DNA of 14,358 bases from Candidatus Acidiferrales bacterium (GCA_030043155.1 JASHYE010000134.1:1-14358), one strand, 5' to 3'. Positions 6,053 through 14,352 are shown, counted from the stretch's first letter. Numbers and translations: made by a program. Notes: generated by a model from the sequence alone, not told the origin.

Positions 6053-7117
6053 GTGCGATCGGCAAACGGTGTCGCCAAAGAGACTGCGGGAAATGAAGTA
6101 TCAGAAATTGGGCGGCGGCAGTTTCTGGCTTCCGCTGCTGCATTGGGTTTGCTCGCATCGGCCCTCAAGCCACTCTCAGCACGTGCGAGCACCGGTGCCT
6201 CGGTCACGTCCAAGGTACAGACTGTGAAGCAGACTATCGCGATCGTCGAGGCTCCCTCTAACCTGGGCCTTCGCCCACCATCCCCTGGCAGGCAGCCAGG
6301 GGTGCGGCGCCTTGCACAAGCATTGGTTGCCGACGGCCTTCCGAAAGCCATTGACGCTGTGCGGGAAATCCGCGTGGATCCGCCGCAATATTCGAACATC
6401 ATCATTCCGGGGGACGGCGTCAGGAATGCCCAGGCAATCTATGACTATGCGCAGCAATTGGCAAAAGTAACGGACCACGTACTTGACAGCGGGCAATTCC
6501 CGCTTGTACTCGGCGGAGATTGCAGCATCCTTTTGGGGAATTTGCTGGCGTTGCAGAAAAGGGGCCGCTACGGCTTGGTTTATTTGGATGCTCATTCCGA
6601 CACGGACCTGCCCGCTGCAGACCATTTAACGTCTGGCGCAGGCTCGGACGTAGCGGTAGCTACAGGCCACGGCGTGACCATGCTCAGAAAGCTCAATGGC
6701 GGGAGTCCTTTAGTTCACCCCGAGGATACGGTTCTTTTCGGTTATATCGAGTATTGGAAGATCAAGGGCGATCCGCTCAACGCTTTTTCCCTCACCGAAG
6801 TGCGCAAGCTGGGAATCCAGCGCACCGTCGAGCAGGCGATAAATGTCTTCCGCAACAACGGCGTGCGTGGATTCTGGATTCACTTGGACGCGGATGTCCT
6901 GAACGACACGATCATGTCCGCAGTCGATTCGCGCCATCCAGACGGAATGAGTTGGGACGAGTTGCGGGCTTCTCTGCACGGCTTCTTGTCGTCGGAACTC
7001 GTCACTGGAATGGAGGTCACGATCTACGACCCGGACTTAGACCCCACTGGAGAAATGGGCCGTGGATTATGCCACGCGATTGCGAGCGCATTCGATCCGA
7101 CGCCTTCAGACTTGTAG
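6053..7117 (+). CDS. Tat-exported arginase-family (ureohydrolase) protein
   Basis: The 354-residue product (GTG start) begins with a Tat signal: Arg21-Arg22 in GRRQFLAS, then AAALGLLASAL and a likely cleavage near SARAS. The ureohydrolase domain follows. Metal-site motifs are GGDCS at 154-158, DAHSD at 179-183 and HLDADVLND at 277-285. In arginase and agmatinase these carry the two-manganese ligands, with His at the place of Cys157; Asp179, His181, Asp183, Asp279 and Asp281 are conserved. The family hydrolyses guanidino compounds to urea plus an amine, or formimidoyl analogues. A Cys at the first ligand occurs, as I recall, in a bacterial arginase-like subgroup, so the substrate is uncertain. 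Export is unusual, since most ureohydrolases are cytosolic. It stands alone, with about 230 bp to the next gene. Confidence 0.85.
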   Translation: MRSANGVAKETAGNEVSEIGRRQFLASAAALGLLASALKPLSARASTGASVTSKVQTVKQTIAIVEAPSNLGLRPPSPGRQPGVRRLAQALVADGLPKAIDAVREIRVDPPQYSNIIIPGDGVRNAQAIYDYAQQLAKVTDHVLDSGQFPLVLGGDCSILLGNLLALQKRGRYGLVYLDAHSDTDLPAADHLTSGAGSDVAVATGHGVTMLRKLNGGSPLVHPEDTVLFGYIEYWKIKGDPLNAFSLTEVRKLGIQRTVEQAINVFRNNGVRGFWIHLDADVLNDTIMSAVDSRHPDGMSWDELRASLHGFLSSELVTGMEVTIYDPDLDPTGEMGRGLCHAIASAFDPTPSDL

Positions 7118-7350
7118 AAGCGGGAAGAGCTTACGACGATGATGAAAAGGTCAATCTCGGCATCTCCTTGACCACTGATCGCCTTTCGCACTGCGCCGGC
7201 GGAGTCGATGCCCGCGCAACTTTAGCCTTATACACCCGAAGGAGATAAGGTGTGGCGCTGAGAGAGAGTATTCCTTGGAAAGTAGAGTCGACACGGTGGC
7301 AACTCGCGTAGAAAGTTGATTATGTCAAAAGATTCCTGCTTTGGAGTTCG

Positions 7351-7944
7351 ATGAGGAAATTGGAGGCTCAAAAGGTGCGGAAAATTAAGAGCTACACTAA
7401 CGGTGCTTTTTTCTTGTTCTTTGTTATGGCATTCGTCGTTTCCGTGAATCTACGTGGACAAAATCGTCCCGAGCACGTTCCCGTGCCGACGATCGCGCCG
7501 CGCCCGCAAGACGTTGCAACGCTCGACGGTATTATGAGCGCATTCTACGATGTGGTCAGTGGACCCGTCGGCCAACCACGGCAATGGTCGAGGGATCGCA
7601 CACTTTATATCCCGGGTGTTCTTTTTATTTCCACGGAGTTTGGAAAAGATGGCAAGCCGCATCACCAAATCATGAGTCACCAGCAGTTCGTTGACAGGTC
7701 CAATGCCTCGGTAGTGTCGCAGGGGTTCTACGAACAAGAGATCCATCGTGTGACCACACGATATGGAACTATCGCACATGTGATGAGCACCTATGTCATG
7801 AGGCGGAGCAAGAATGGGCCCCTTATCGGGCGTGGGGTAAACAGTCTCGAACTTTTTTACGACGGGAAGCGCTGGTGGATAGTTTGCGACCTTTGGGAGG
7901 ATGAGAGACCAGGAAATCCGCTCCCGAAGGGGTTGCTACCATAG
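7351..7944 (+). CDS. Membrane-anchored or secreted NTF2/SnoaL-like protein
   Basis: The 197-residue product has a basic N-terminus and one hydrophobic segment (about 18-35, NGAFFLFFVMAFVVSV), either an uncleaved anchor or a signal peptide. A Pro-rich linker (HVPVPTIAPRPQ) follows, then an NTF2-like domain from about residue 55. Matching features are the opening helix ATLDGIMSAFYDVVSG, the LYIPGVLFIST strand, a middle SHQQFVDRSNASV helix, EQEIHRVTTRYGTIAHVMSTYVM, and the final strands NSLELFYDGKRWWIVCDLWEDE. The pattern agrees with small SnoaL/DUF4440-like proteins, which hold many unrelated binding or catalytic roles; no catalytic residues can be assigned. GGAG 5 bases before the ATG supports the start. 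Confidence 0.75.
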   Translation: MRKLEAQKVRKIKSYTNGAFFLFFVMAFVVSVNLRGQNRPEHVPVPTIAPRPQDVATLDGIMSAFYDVVSGPVGQPRQWSRDRTLYIPGVLFISTEFGKDGKPHHQIMSHQQFVDRSNASVVSQGFYEQEIHRVTTRYGTIAHVMSTYVMRRSKNGPLIGRGVNSLELFYDGKRWWIVCDLWEDERPGNPLPKGLLP

Positions 7945-7980
7945 CTTTGTGTATAGTGTGGACAGCAAAGCCAAGATTTC

Positions 7981-8194
7981 GGATGGTTTTCCCACTCCCA
8001 TCCGAAACAATTTTCATTTCCCCCAACGCGCGAAGCGGAAATCGCGGAAGAAGTTGCCCAACATCTCGAATACCGATACCGGCACTCCTTGTGAACGGCC
8101 AGTCTGAAGGCGGAGTTTTGTCACCACCATCGACAAACTGAAGGACAACGATTTTCTCGCCCGCAGCCTCCGCCTTGGTGAGAGGCAGCAGTGA
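7981..8194 (+). pseudogene. Remnant of an ADOP-type ABC permease N-terminus
   Basis: In one frame from 7981 the sequence encodes PPTREAEIAEEVAQHLEYRY followed by RHSL and a TGA at 8092. This closely follows the cytoplasmic N-terminal segment of acidobacterial duplicated orphan permeases (MacB/FtsX-type), usually like PAREAEIVEELAQHLEDRY. Beyond the stop, in another frame from 8132, DKLKDNDFLARSLRL matches the expected continuation (ELSDxDLLARELRR), ending at a TGA at 8192. So at least one frameshift and one early stop are present. The roughly 800 residues of permease that should follow are absent, and no start codon or ribosome binding site is evident. The family assignment is from memory of the motif order. 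Confidence 0.5.
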
Positions 8195-8345
8195 TTTTTC
8201 CTCGGGTCAAATACGTTCAAGACTCAACACCGATTGCCATGTGATGGTTCCTGGAAGAGACTCCGGGCTTCGAGTATTGCTCGGCTCATTTCGTGCAACG
8301 CAGGGAGCATGAGCGGCCGATAGAGTCGACATGGAGGGGGATTCA

Positions 8346-8774
8346 ATGAGAAATCGGGTCTTTGTGTTTACAGGAGCGGCCGTCCTGTTTTCGGCTGTAT
8401 GCGTTTTGGCGCAACAGAAGAATACACCCAGCTCACAAATGAAATCTGCGACTGCCGCGGTGGAAGGGCTAGTGCGTGACATCGCCTGTCCGATCCAGAA
8501 CGCGGAAGCGACGGCGACGAACTTCAACCTCCAGTGCGCCCTGGATTGCGCAAGGCAAGGTTCACCCTTAATCATTCTGAGCAAGCAGGGAACGATATAC
8601 ATTCCCATTTCGAATGAAATGCCGGACAAAAGCCAAACCCAGCGCCTGATGCCTTTTCTTGGCAAGTGGGTTCGAGTCACAGGACACGTGTACACACGCG
8701 GAGGAACACATGCTATTGCAATAGATACCATTGAGGAAGTGAAAGGCGTCCCTCTAAATAGCAATGCGCAGTGA
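8346..8774 (+). CDS. Small secreted protein with three conserved-looking cysteines
   Basis: ATG 8346 is preferred: GGAGGGGG (8332-8339) lies 6 bases upstream and overlaps an alternative in-frame ATG at 8331. The 142-residue product has a Sec signal peptide (RNRVFVFTGAAVLFSAVCVLAQ, cleavage near residue 22). The mature part has GLVRDIACP (Cys48), LQCALDCARQGSPLIILS (Cys64, Cys68), and IYIPIS followed by LGKWVRVTGHVYTRGGTHAIAI, an OB-fold-like ending. Similar small envelope proteins are common in Acidobacteria and have no known function; the C-x3-C pair could bind metal or form a disulfide. The downstream M1 gene lies about 200 bp further on the same strand. Confidence 0.75.
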   Translation: MRNRVFVFTGAAVLFSAVCVLAQQKNTPSSQMKSATAAVEGLVRDIACPIQNAEATATNFNLQCALDCARQGSPLIILSKQGTIYIPISNEMPDKSQTQRLMPFLGKWVRVTGHVYTRGGTHAIAIDTIEEVKGVPLNSNAQ

Positions 8775-8970
8775 CAACGCAAATCGTTGCCCCTGTTCAA
8801 TATTGCGCGAAATTCAAGTGGGCGAAGAAGATGGGTCACGCACTGCACCCTCCCGATTCCGACGCGGATTTATATCTGTAATGGTTTTGGCTCGTGAGAT
8901 CGGACTATACGAAAGGCTCCTCATATATATGCAAGAAACAAGCGTGCTTTTTGCGAAATCCTGTTACTCG

Positions 8971-11565
8971 ATGTCACTCCTCCGATTCATGATTCGGCGC
9001 TGCTTTGCGACAGTCATAATGGGCACGGTGCTTTGCACCCTCGCTGCTCTCGCTGGCACGGCATTGATGCACCCCAGCACGGCCCACGCGGCCACCATGC
9101 CCAGAGGGACATCCAAGCCGGACGTTTTCAGCGATCTGGATTTGCGGGATTGGGCTCCCAGTCGAAGCTATCACGTCGAAAACTACAAACTCGCCTTGCG
9201 CTTCGATGAGCCGAACGGCGAAGTCTTCGGCGATGAAGTTGTTACCGTGAAGCCGTTCGAGCCGGGCTTCCGCAAGTTCTATTTGAATAGCGCGGGACTA
9301 ACGATTGATAGGATCACCTTGGAGCCAACTCATGGCGGTGCAGTGAAACTGGAGTTCTCTACCGCCGACTCCCGATTGTGGATCACCCTGGACCGCGATT
9401 ACGACGCCACAAGCACCTTATGCGTGCACATCATCTACCACGGTTTCCCGGTCACCGGACTGTTTTTCGTAAATCCCACCAAAGATTATCCGAATCGGCC
9501 GCGCGAGGTATATTCGCAGGGGGAACCGGAGTTCAATCATTACTGGTTTCCATGCTGGGATTATCCGAATGACATGGCCACGAGCGAGACTGTCACTACG
9601 GTGCCGGAGGGGCAAAGCGTCGTGTCAAACGGAAAGTTGGTCAATGTGGCACACGCTGGAGGCGAGACGACATACGATTGGGTGGAGAGCGTGCCGCACA
9701 GCTCTTACTTGACTTCCATTGCTGTGGGACCATGGCGCAAAATCACGGACCACTACGAGGGCAAGGCGGTCGACTATTATGTGCCGCGCACCGTGGATGA
9801 AGCGACTGCACGGCGGTCCTTTCATCTGACGCCGGACATGCTGAGTTTTTTTTCGCGCGCGACAGGTGTTGACTATCCCTACGAGAAGTACGCGCAGACA
9901 GCGGTGCACAATTTTATCTTTGGCGGCCAGGAAAACGTCAGCGCGACGACAGTCTCGGATGTTACGCTGCACGACGCACGCGCAGACGCAGATTATCCGA
10001 GCACGCCGGTGGTGGCGCATGAGTTAGGGCAGCACTGGTTCGGCGATTACGTTCAGGGGCGTGACTGGGCAAATATCTGGCTCAATGAGGGATTCGCAAC
10101 CTACCTTGAGGCGCTGTACACGCAGCATCACGAAGGTAACGATACGTTTCGTTTCGAGATCTACCAAGATCAATTGGCGGAACAGGAAGAGGAGCGGACA
10201 AGCCCGCGTCCGATTGTCGATCGGCAATACCGCGATCCGCTTGATATGTTGGACGTCGTCACACATGAAAAAGGAGCAGCGGTGCTGGATATGCTGCGAT
10301 ATGTGGTGGATGGCAGAGAGGCAGCCTCTCATGAAGCCTCGCAAGACGAGGTGCTGTTTCGCGCGCTGCATCATTATTTGGTAGCGAACGGCGAGCGCCC
10401 GGCGGATACGGCAGCCCTTATCGCGGCCATTCGCGAAAACACGGGGCTCGAGCTTGGTTGGTTTTTCCGTGAATGGGTGTACATGGCCGGACATCCAGAT
10501 TATCGCGTGGAAGCACATTATGATGCGGCTAAGCAGATCGAAAGCGTGAGTGTGACGCAGACGCAGCAAGTGGATGTGAAAACGCCGATTTTTGATATGC
10601 CCATCGAGCTTGCTTTCTACGGTCGCAACGGCGAGCGGAAGATGGTAGAGGTTCGCAACAACCTGCAACGCCAGGAATTCGACGTGCCGCTTGCATTTGT
10701 TCCACAGTGGGTGGACTTCGACCCCGAAGATTTCATTGACAAGGAAGTGGCGTTTGAAAAGCCCTTGGAGGCGCTGATCGCGGAGGCAGAGAAAGATCCG
10801 TCGATGATGAGTCGGCTGTGGGCAGTGCAACAACTCGGCGAAGTGGCGCAGGCGAAAACGGGAATGGACACGAGGGTTGAAGCTCTCAAACGCGTGCTCA
10901 ATACAGATGATTTTTATGGCGTACGCGCCGCCGCGGCGACCAGTCTTGGCGAAATTGGAACCACAGAGGCAGTTGCAGTGCTGTCTTCCGGTTTGACACA
11001 GACAGACAGTCGGGTGCGAACAGCCGTGATTGACGCGCTCTCGGATTTTGCGACCAAACCACCCGTGTACCAGGCGCTTGTCAGCATGCTAAACAACGAT
11101 TCAAGCTACGCTGTGGAAGCTGCAGCAGCAATGGCAATCGGGAAATCGCGCGCTCCAGGGTCTTTTGAAATGCTGCAGGCAAAAGTGGCGGCCGAACCGG
11201 AAGTGCATGTGATGGAGGGCGCGCTGGCGGGTTTGGCGCAGACGAAAGATCCACGCGCTGCAGGGATTTTGCTCGCCCAAGCGCAGCCCGGTGTTTCCGA
11301 ACGAGTCCGACTGAGCGCGCTTGCCGGTCTGACGGAATACAAAGACGTCCTGGAACGGAACCACGCTCAACAATTAGCAGCGATGGTGCGCGCAGCATTG
11401 GACGATCCATTTCTTCTGGTACGCATGACGGGGGAACAACTGGCAGGAGAGTTCGCTTTGACCCAGTTCCAGTCCGATGTTGAGAAGGATTTGGATGCTC
11501 CACTGGTCATGCAACGTGAACTTGCGGAGAAGGTGATCAAGCGCATGGATCGCCCAGAGAAATAG
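8971..11565 (+). CDS. Secreted M1 aminopeptidase-like protein with HEAT repeats and altered active site
   Basis: From ATG 8971 the protein has 864 residues. A signal peptide ends near THAHA-type cleavage (PSTAHA, about residue 40). The M1 N-terminal beta-domain spans about 55-260, the gluzincin domain about 260-480, and C-terminal alpha-helical HEAT repeats about 610-860 (e.g. VRAAAATSLGEIG, VRTAVIDALSDFA). Canonical M1 peptidases carry GxMEN, HEXXH-x18-E and a Tyr in YEKG. Here the matching sites read GGQEN (318-322), HELGQH (350-355) with Glu373 and NEGFATYLE, and HEKG with His432 in the Tyr position. The second zinc His is thus displaced by one residue and the catalytic Tyr is replaced. 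The frame is open further upstream (ATG at 8932 and 8764 possible), but only starts from about 8971 to 8989 give a normal signal peptide. No clear Shine-Dalgarno is visible. Confidence 0.85.
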   Translation: MSLLRFMIRRCFATVIMGTVLCTLAALAGTALMHPSTAHAATMPRGTSKPDVFSDLDLRDWAPSRSYHVENYKLALRFDEPNGEVFGDEVVTVKPFEPGFRKFYLNSAGLTIDRITLEPTHGGAVKLEFSTADSRLWITLDRDYDATSTLCVHIIYHGFPVTGLFFVNPTKDYPNRPREVYSQGEPEFNHYWFPCWDYPNDMATSETVTTVPEGQSVVSNGKLVNVAHAGGETTYDWVESVPHSSYLTSIAVGPWRKITDHYEGKAVDYYVPRTVDEATARRSFHLTPDMLSFFSRATGVDYPYEKYAQTAVHNFIFGGQENVSATTVSDVTLHDARADADYPSTPVVAHELGQHWFGDYVQGRDWANIWLNEGFATYLEALYTQHHEGNDTFRFEIYQDQLAEQEEERTSPRPIVDRQYRDPLDMLDVVTHEKGAAVLDMLRYVVDGREAASHEASQDEVLFRALHHYLVANGERPADTAALIAAIRENTGLELGWFFREWVYMAGHPDYRVEAHYDAAKQIESVSVTQTQQVDVKTPIFDMPIELAFYGRNGERKMVEVRNNLQRQEFDVPLAFVPQWVDFDPEDFIDKEVAFEKPLEALIAEAEKDPSMMSRLWAVQQLGEVAQAKTGMDTRVEALKRVLNTDDFYGVRAAAATSLGEIGTTEAVAVLSSGLTQTDSRVRTAVIDALSDFATKPPVYQALVSMLNNDSSYAVEAAAAMAIGKSRAPGSFEMLQAKVAAEPEVHVMEGALAGLAQTKDPRAAGILLAQAQPGVSERVRLSALAGLTEYKDVLERNHAQQLAAMVRAALDDPFLLVRMTGEQLAGEFALTQFQSDVEKDLDAPLVMQRELAEKVIKRMDRPEK

Positions 11566-11599
11566 GGGGATTGTTGAATTTTGAGAGGGTGCTGTAAAA

Positions 11600-12067
11600 A
11601 TGACTGAACGGACGAAGACCGCGTCAGGAAAATCCATGTGCTCCGTTCGCTCCCCAGGACCAATGGACTTCAACAGAATGGCTGAATTAGCCGTGCAACT
11701 TGGCTACGCATGCACGGCGGACCAAGTGCGAGACCGCCTCTCAGAGATTCGCGATACGAATGAGTGCACGGTCTACGTTGCGGAGCTGGCCGAAGGTCAA
11801 ATTGCTGGATGGATTGGAGTCTACATCTTCCGAAGCGTCGAAATGGATAAGTTCGCGGAGATTAATGGGCTGGTTGTGGATCAGGAGCACCGTTCTCGCG
11901 GAATCGGGAGGGCATTGCTCTATGCTGCGGAAGAATGGGCACGAGGGCGTCGTTGTGTGGTGATCTCCGTGCACTCAAATGTTACGCGGGAGCGGGCCCA
12001 CCGCTTTTATCAAACAAACGGCTACGCGTGGTACAAAACTCAGCAGTTGTTCCGCAAGGTTCTTTGA
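11600..12067 (+). CDS. GNAT-family N-acetyltransferase
   Basis: The 155-residue protein has the GNAT fold layout. An N-terminal helix region (FNRMAELAVQLGYACTADQV) is followed by TVYVAELAEGQIAGWIGVYI (beta 2-3), then AEINGLVVDQEHRSRGIGRALL, where residues 98-105 (RSRGIGRA) are the acetyl-CoA pyrophosphate loop. A later RERAHRFYQTNGY carries the Tyr and the helix common near the C-terminus. These enzymes transfer acetyl from acetyl-CoA to amines, amino acids or protein N-termini; the acceptor is unknown. The start may be ATG 11600 or ATG 11636; the latter has AGGAAA 6 bases upstream. It lies 34 bp behind the M1 gene, so co-transcription is likely. Confidence 0.88.
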   Translation: MTERTKTASGKSMCSVRSPGPMDFNRMAELAVQLGYACTADQVRDRLSEIRDTNECTVYVAELAEGQIAGWIGVYIFRSVEMDKFAEINGLVVDQEHRSRGIGRALLYAAEEWARGRRCVVISVHSNVTRERAHRFYQTNGYAWYKTQQLFRKVL

Positions 12068-12130
12068 GCGAACTTGAAATTGCATACCCCGATTACGGTC
12101 CATGGGAACCACTAAGCGGCGAACACGGGG

Positions 12131-13555
12131 ATGCCCAATGATCCAGGAATGTCGTTGAAGCGTGGCGAACAACCACAGCGCGCCGGCGCTACACACCCGG
12201 AAAGCACCGCAGCGTCCCCGCCCGCATTACGAAAAGAATTAAATCTCTTCGATACCGTCGCAATCGTAGTCGGTACAACCATTGGATCGGGCATTTTTCT
12301 CATCCCGAGCTCGATTGCCAGCGAACTGAACTCTTTCGGAGCCGTTCTGCTTGTATGGGTGCTTGGGGGAATCTTAACGGTGTTTGGTGCGCTGTCGCTG
12401 GCCGAGCTCGGCGCTATCTATCCGGGAACGGGAGGACTCTGTACTTATTTGCGTCACGCTTATGGTCCCCTCACTGCGTTCCTGTACGCGTGGGGACTGC
12501 TCTTCATGATTCACTCTGGAAGCATCGCCGCGCTCGCCGTCGGCTTCGGACTGTACGCAGGCCAAATCTTCCCGCTGAGCCCCTTTGAGCAGAAGCTGCT
12601 GAGTGCGGCGTGCGTACTCGTCTTCACGACGATCAGCTGTCTCGGCATTCGTGGAGGCAAACTCACGCAGAATTTAATCGCCAGCGCCAAAGTCGGCGGT
12701 CTCGCTGGGATCATTCTTCTCCTATGCATCAGAGGCTCGCGCCCGATTCATATTTTCGAGGGGGCGACGAACGCCGGGGGTCCCGCCTTTTCTGTCGCAA
12801 GGTTTGGCATCGCACTGGTGGCTGTATTATTTGCCTATGAAGGCTGGCATGTCGTGTCGTTTGTGGCCGGGGAGATGAAGCGGCCGCAAAGAGACTTGCC
12901 GCGGGGCCTTTTCTACGGCACGGCTGTTATCATGCTGATTTATCTAACCGCTAATTTCGGCTATTACCACCTATTGTCTCCCGCAGAGATTCGAGGAAGT
13001 ACGGCGCTGGCGGCTTTTGCCGCCGGAGTGGTCCTTGGCCCGATTGCCAAAACAGCCATTTCCGTTTTGATCGTCATCTCGATATTGGGCTCCATCAATG
13101 GGTTGGTGCTCACGGGTCCTCGCGTGTACTTTGCGATGGCGCACGAAGGGATATTTCCTCGCGCTTTTGGCCAAGTAAATGAACGTCATCGCACGCCCAT
13201 GATTGCGCTAATTGTTCAAGGTGTTTGGGCAGCGTCACTTGCTGTCTCCGGCAGCTATGAACAGCTCTTCACAGACGTCATTTTCACGGCATGGATTTTC
13301 TATGGACTGGCAGTCGCAGCTGTGTTGGTGCTAAGGCAAACGCAGCCGCAAGTGGAACGCCCGTTTTGCGTTCCTGGGTACCCTTGGGTTTCGCTGCTGT
13401 TCTGTGCCGCAGCAATCGGCGTGGTGCTCAACACTCTCATTGTGCGGCCAGGAAACGCGGCCGTTGGAATCGGCCTGCTCACTTGTGGCATCCCAATTTA
13501 TACTTTCTTCTTCAGGCCCGCGGCACAACGCCAGAGAAATCCCAGGGTATACTAG
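12131..13555 (+). CDS. APC-family amino acid permease
   Basis: The 474-residue protein has about 12 membrane segments after a polar N-terminus. Family landmarks are VGTTIGSGIFLIPSSIA in the broken TM1 (GSG substrate-binding loop), LAELGAIYPGTGG after TM2, FAYEGWHVVSFVAGEMKRPQ covering TM6 and the following loop, and RDLPRGL. The pattern is closest to the L-amino acid transporter (SLC7/LAT-like, SteT-like) branch of the amino acid-polyamine-organocation superfamily, which moves amino acids by exchange or proton symport; substrate not determinable. ATG 12131 sits directly behind GGGG, too close for a normal site; an in-frame ATG at 12149 is an alternative. It follows the GNAT gene by 63 bp and converges with the AraC gene at the right edge. 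Confidence 0.92.
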   Translation: MPNDPGMSLKRGEQPQRAGATHPESTAASPPALRKELNLFDTVAIVVGTTIGSGIFLIPSSIASELNSFGAVLLVWVLGGILTVFGALSLAELGAIYPGTGGLCTYLRHAYGPLTAFLYAWGLLFMIHSGSIAALAVGFGLYAGQIFPLSPFEQKLLSAACVLVFTTISCLGIRGGKLTQNLIASAKVGGLAGIILLLCIRGSRPIHIFEGATNAGGPAFSVARFGIALVAVLFAYEGWHVVSFVAGEMKRPQRDLPRGLFYGTAVIMLIYLTANFGYYHLLSPAEIRGSTALAAFAAGVVLGPIAKTAISVLIVISILGSINGLVLTGPRVYFAMAHEGIFPRAFGQVNERHRTPMIALIVQGVWAASLAVSGSYEQLFTDVIFTAWIFYGLAVAAVLVLRQTQPQVERPFCVPGYPWVSLLFCAAAIGVVLNTLIVRPGNAAVGIGLLTCGIPIYTFFFRPAAQRQRNPRVY

Positions 13556-13605
13556 GTGCTGAGCAGTTCGCTGCACGCGAATAAAGCTACCGTTCCCAAT
13601 CAGTC

Positions 13606-14352
13606 CTAGCGAAACGGTTCTCCGCGCCAAGCGGCGGGAGGAGCGCCTGTAATGCGGTGAATCCATCGGGTCATATGGGCCTGGTCCGCAAAGCCTGTGT
13701 CGGCTGCGATGGCGGAGAGGCCATCGGAACATCGCGTTATACGAAGCCAAGCCGTACGGGCCCGCAGCTCGGCCCGATACACTACGGGTGCAATGCCGTA
13801 AGCAGCAGTGAACCCTCGAGATACGGTTTCCCGCGCCAAACCGTTGGTTTCCGCCCACGTGCCAATTTCCAGCGATGAATCTCGAGCCAAAGCTTCCGCT
13901 AACTGGTCAGGCCAGTCACGTTTTTGATTGGGGGATGAGGAACACCCCTTCCGGAGAGCTCCTTCCAAAAGGAGCCTCGCTGCGACGATGTCTCTCTCAG
14001 CGACTCGCGCGAAGGCGTCCACTGCGTCCAGGTGATAAAGACCTGCCTCTCCGTCGCCAGGATACCAATCAAGCCGTATCAGTTTGACTCCGGCGGAGAC
14101 CATCTGATTTCCGTGACAATCCATCGTGGGATGGATTAGAACGTCGCCCGCTGTGGCGCGTATTCGCCCAATGTAGCCAGATTCTTCGAAGGCGCCCGCC
14201 AGCACAACCGTCGCGTATGCACGCAGGTGGCGATGACGAGGCAAACTGAAACTCGAATGCAGGGTTTCAATTCCAGGAGTGACGCGGCGAAATTTGACAG
14301 TGCCGCTCGGTGCTCGCACGCTTAATTGTAAAGCTGAACCTACAACGGACAC
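13606..14352 (-). CDS. AraC-family transcriptional regulator (start near or beyond window edge)
   Basis: From GTG 14352 the protein has 248 residues. The frame is open through the last 6 bases of the window, so the true start may lie outside. The N-terminal cupin-like sensor has SLPRHRHLRAYATVVLAGAFEE followed by GRIRATAGDVLIHPTMDCHGN, a common metal- or ligand-binding cupin pattern. The C-terminal double HTH covers about 150-245: IGTWAETNGLARETVSRGF with TAAYGIAPVVYRAELR, then LSAIAADTGFADQAHMTRWI and the closing TGAPPAAWR. All family marks are present. It differs clearly from the AraC protein at 4727 and is not a recent duplicate. It faces the APC permease gene tail to tail with 50 bp between, so it more likely controls a gene to the right of the window. 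Confidence 0.88.
   Translation of the reverse strand: MSVVGSALQLSVRAPSGTVKFRRVTPGIETLHSSFSLPRHRHLRAYATVVLAGAFEESGYIGRIRATAGDVLIHPTMDCHGNQMVSAGVKLIRLDWYPGDGEAGLYHLDAVDAFARVAERDIVAARLLLEGALRKGCSSSPNQKRDWPDQLAEALARDSSLEIGTWAETNGLARETVSRGFTAAYGIAPVVYRAELRARTAWLRITRCSDGLSAIAADTGFADQAHMTRWIHRITGAPPAAWRGEPFR

Noticed and set aside
6520..7248. A 242-codon plus-strand frame overlapping the arginase-family gene.
   Set aside because: It is an out-of-frame shadow, Arg-rich, while the arginase motifs lie in the other frame.
7224..7250. AAGGAG followed by GTG near 7231-7240 as the start of a gene.
   Set aside because: The frame from that GTG reaches a TGA after three codons.
8207..8848. A 213-codon minus-strand open frame opposite the small secreted protein.
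   Set aside because: The plus-strand gene has a strong Shine-Dalgarno and signal peptide; the minus frame has neither, nor a recognisable family.
10024..10833. A 269-codon minus-strand open frame inside the M1 gene.
   Set aside because: The composition is typical of an antisense shadow (His/Arg/Cys-rich, no domain), and the plus strand codes convincingly for the M1 protein throughout.
13563..13574. GCAG-TTCG-CTGC hairpin between the converging permease and AraC genes as a terminator.
   Set aside because: The stem has only four pairs and no T-run on either strand.
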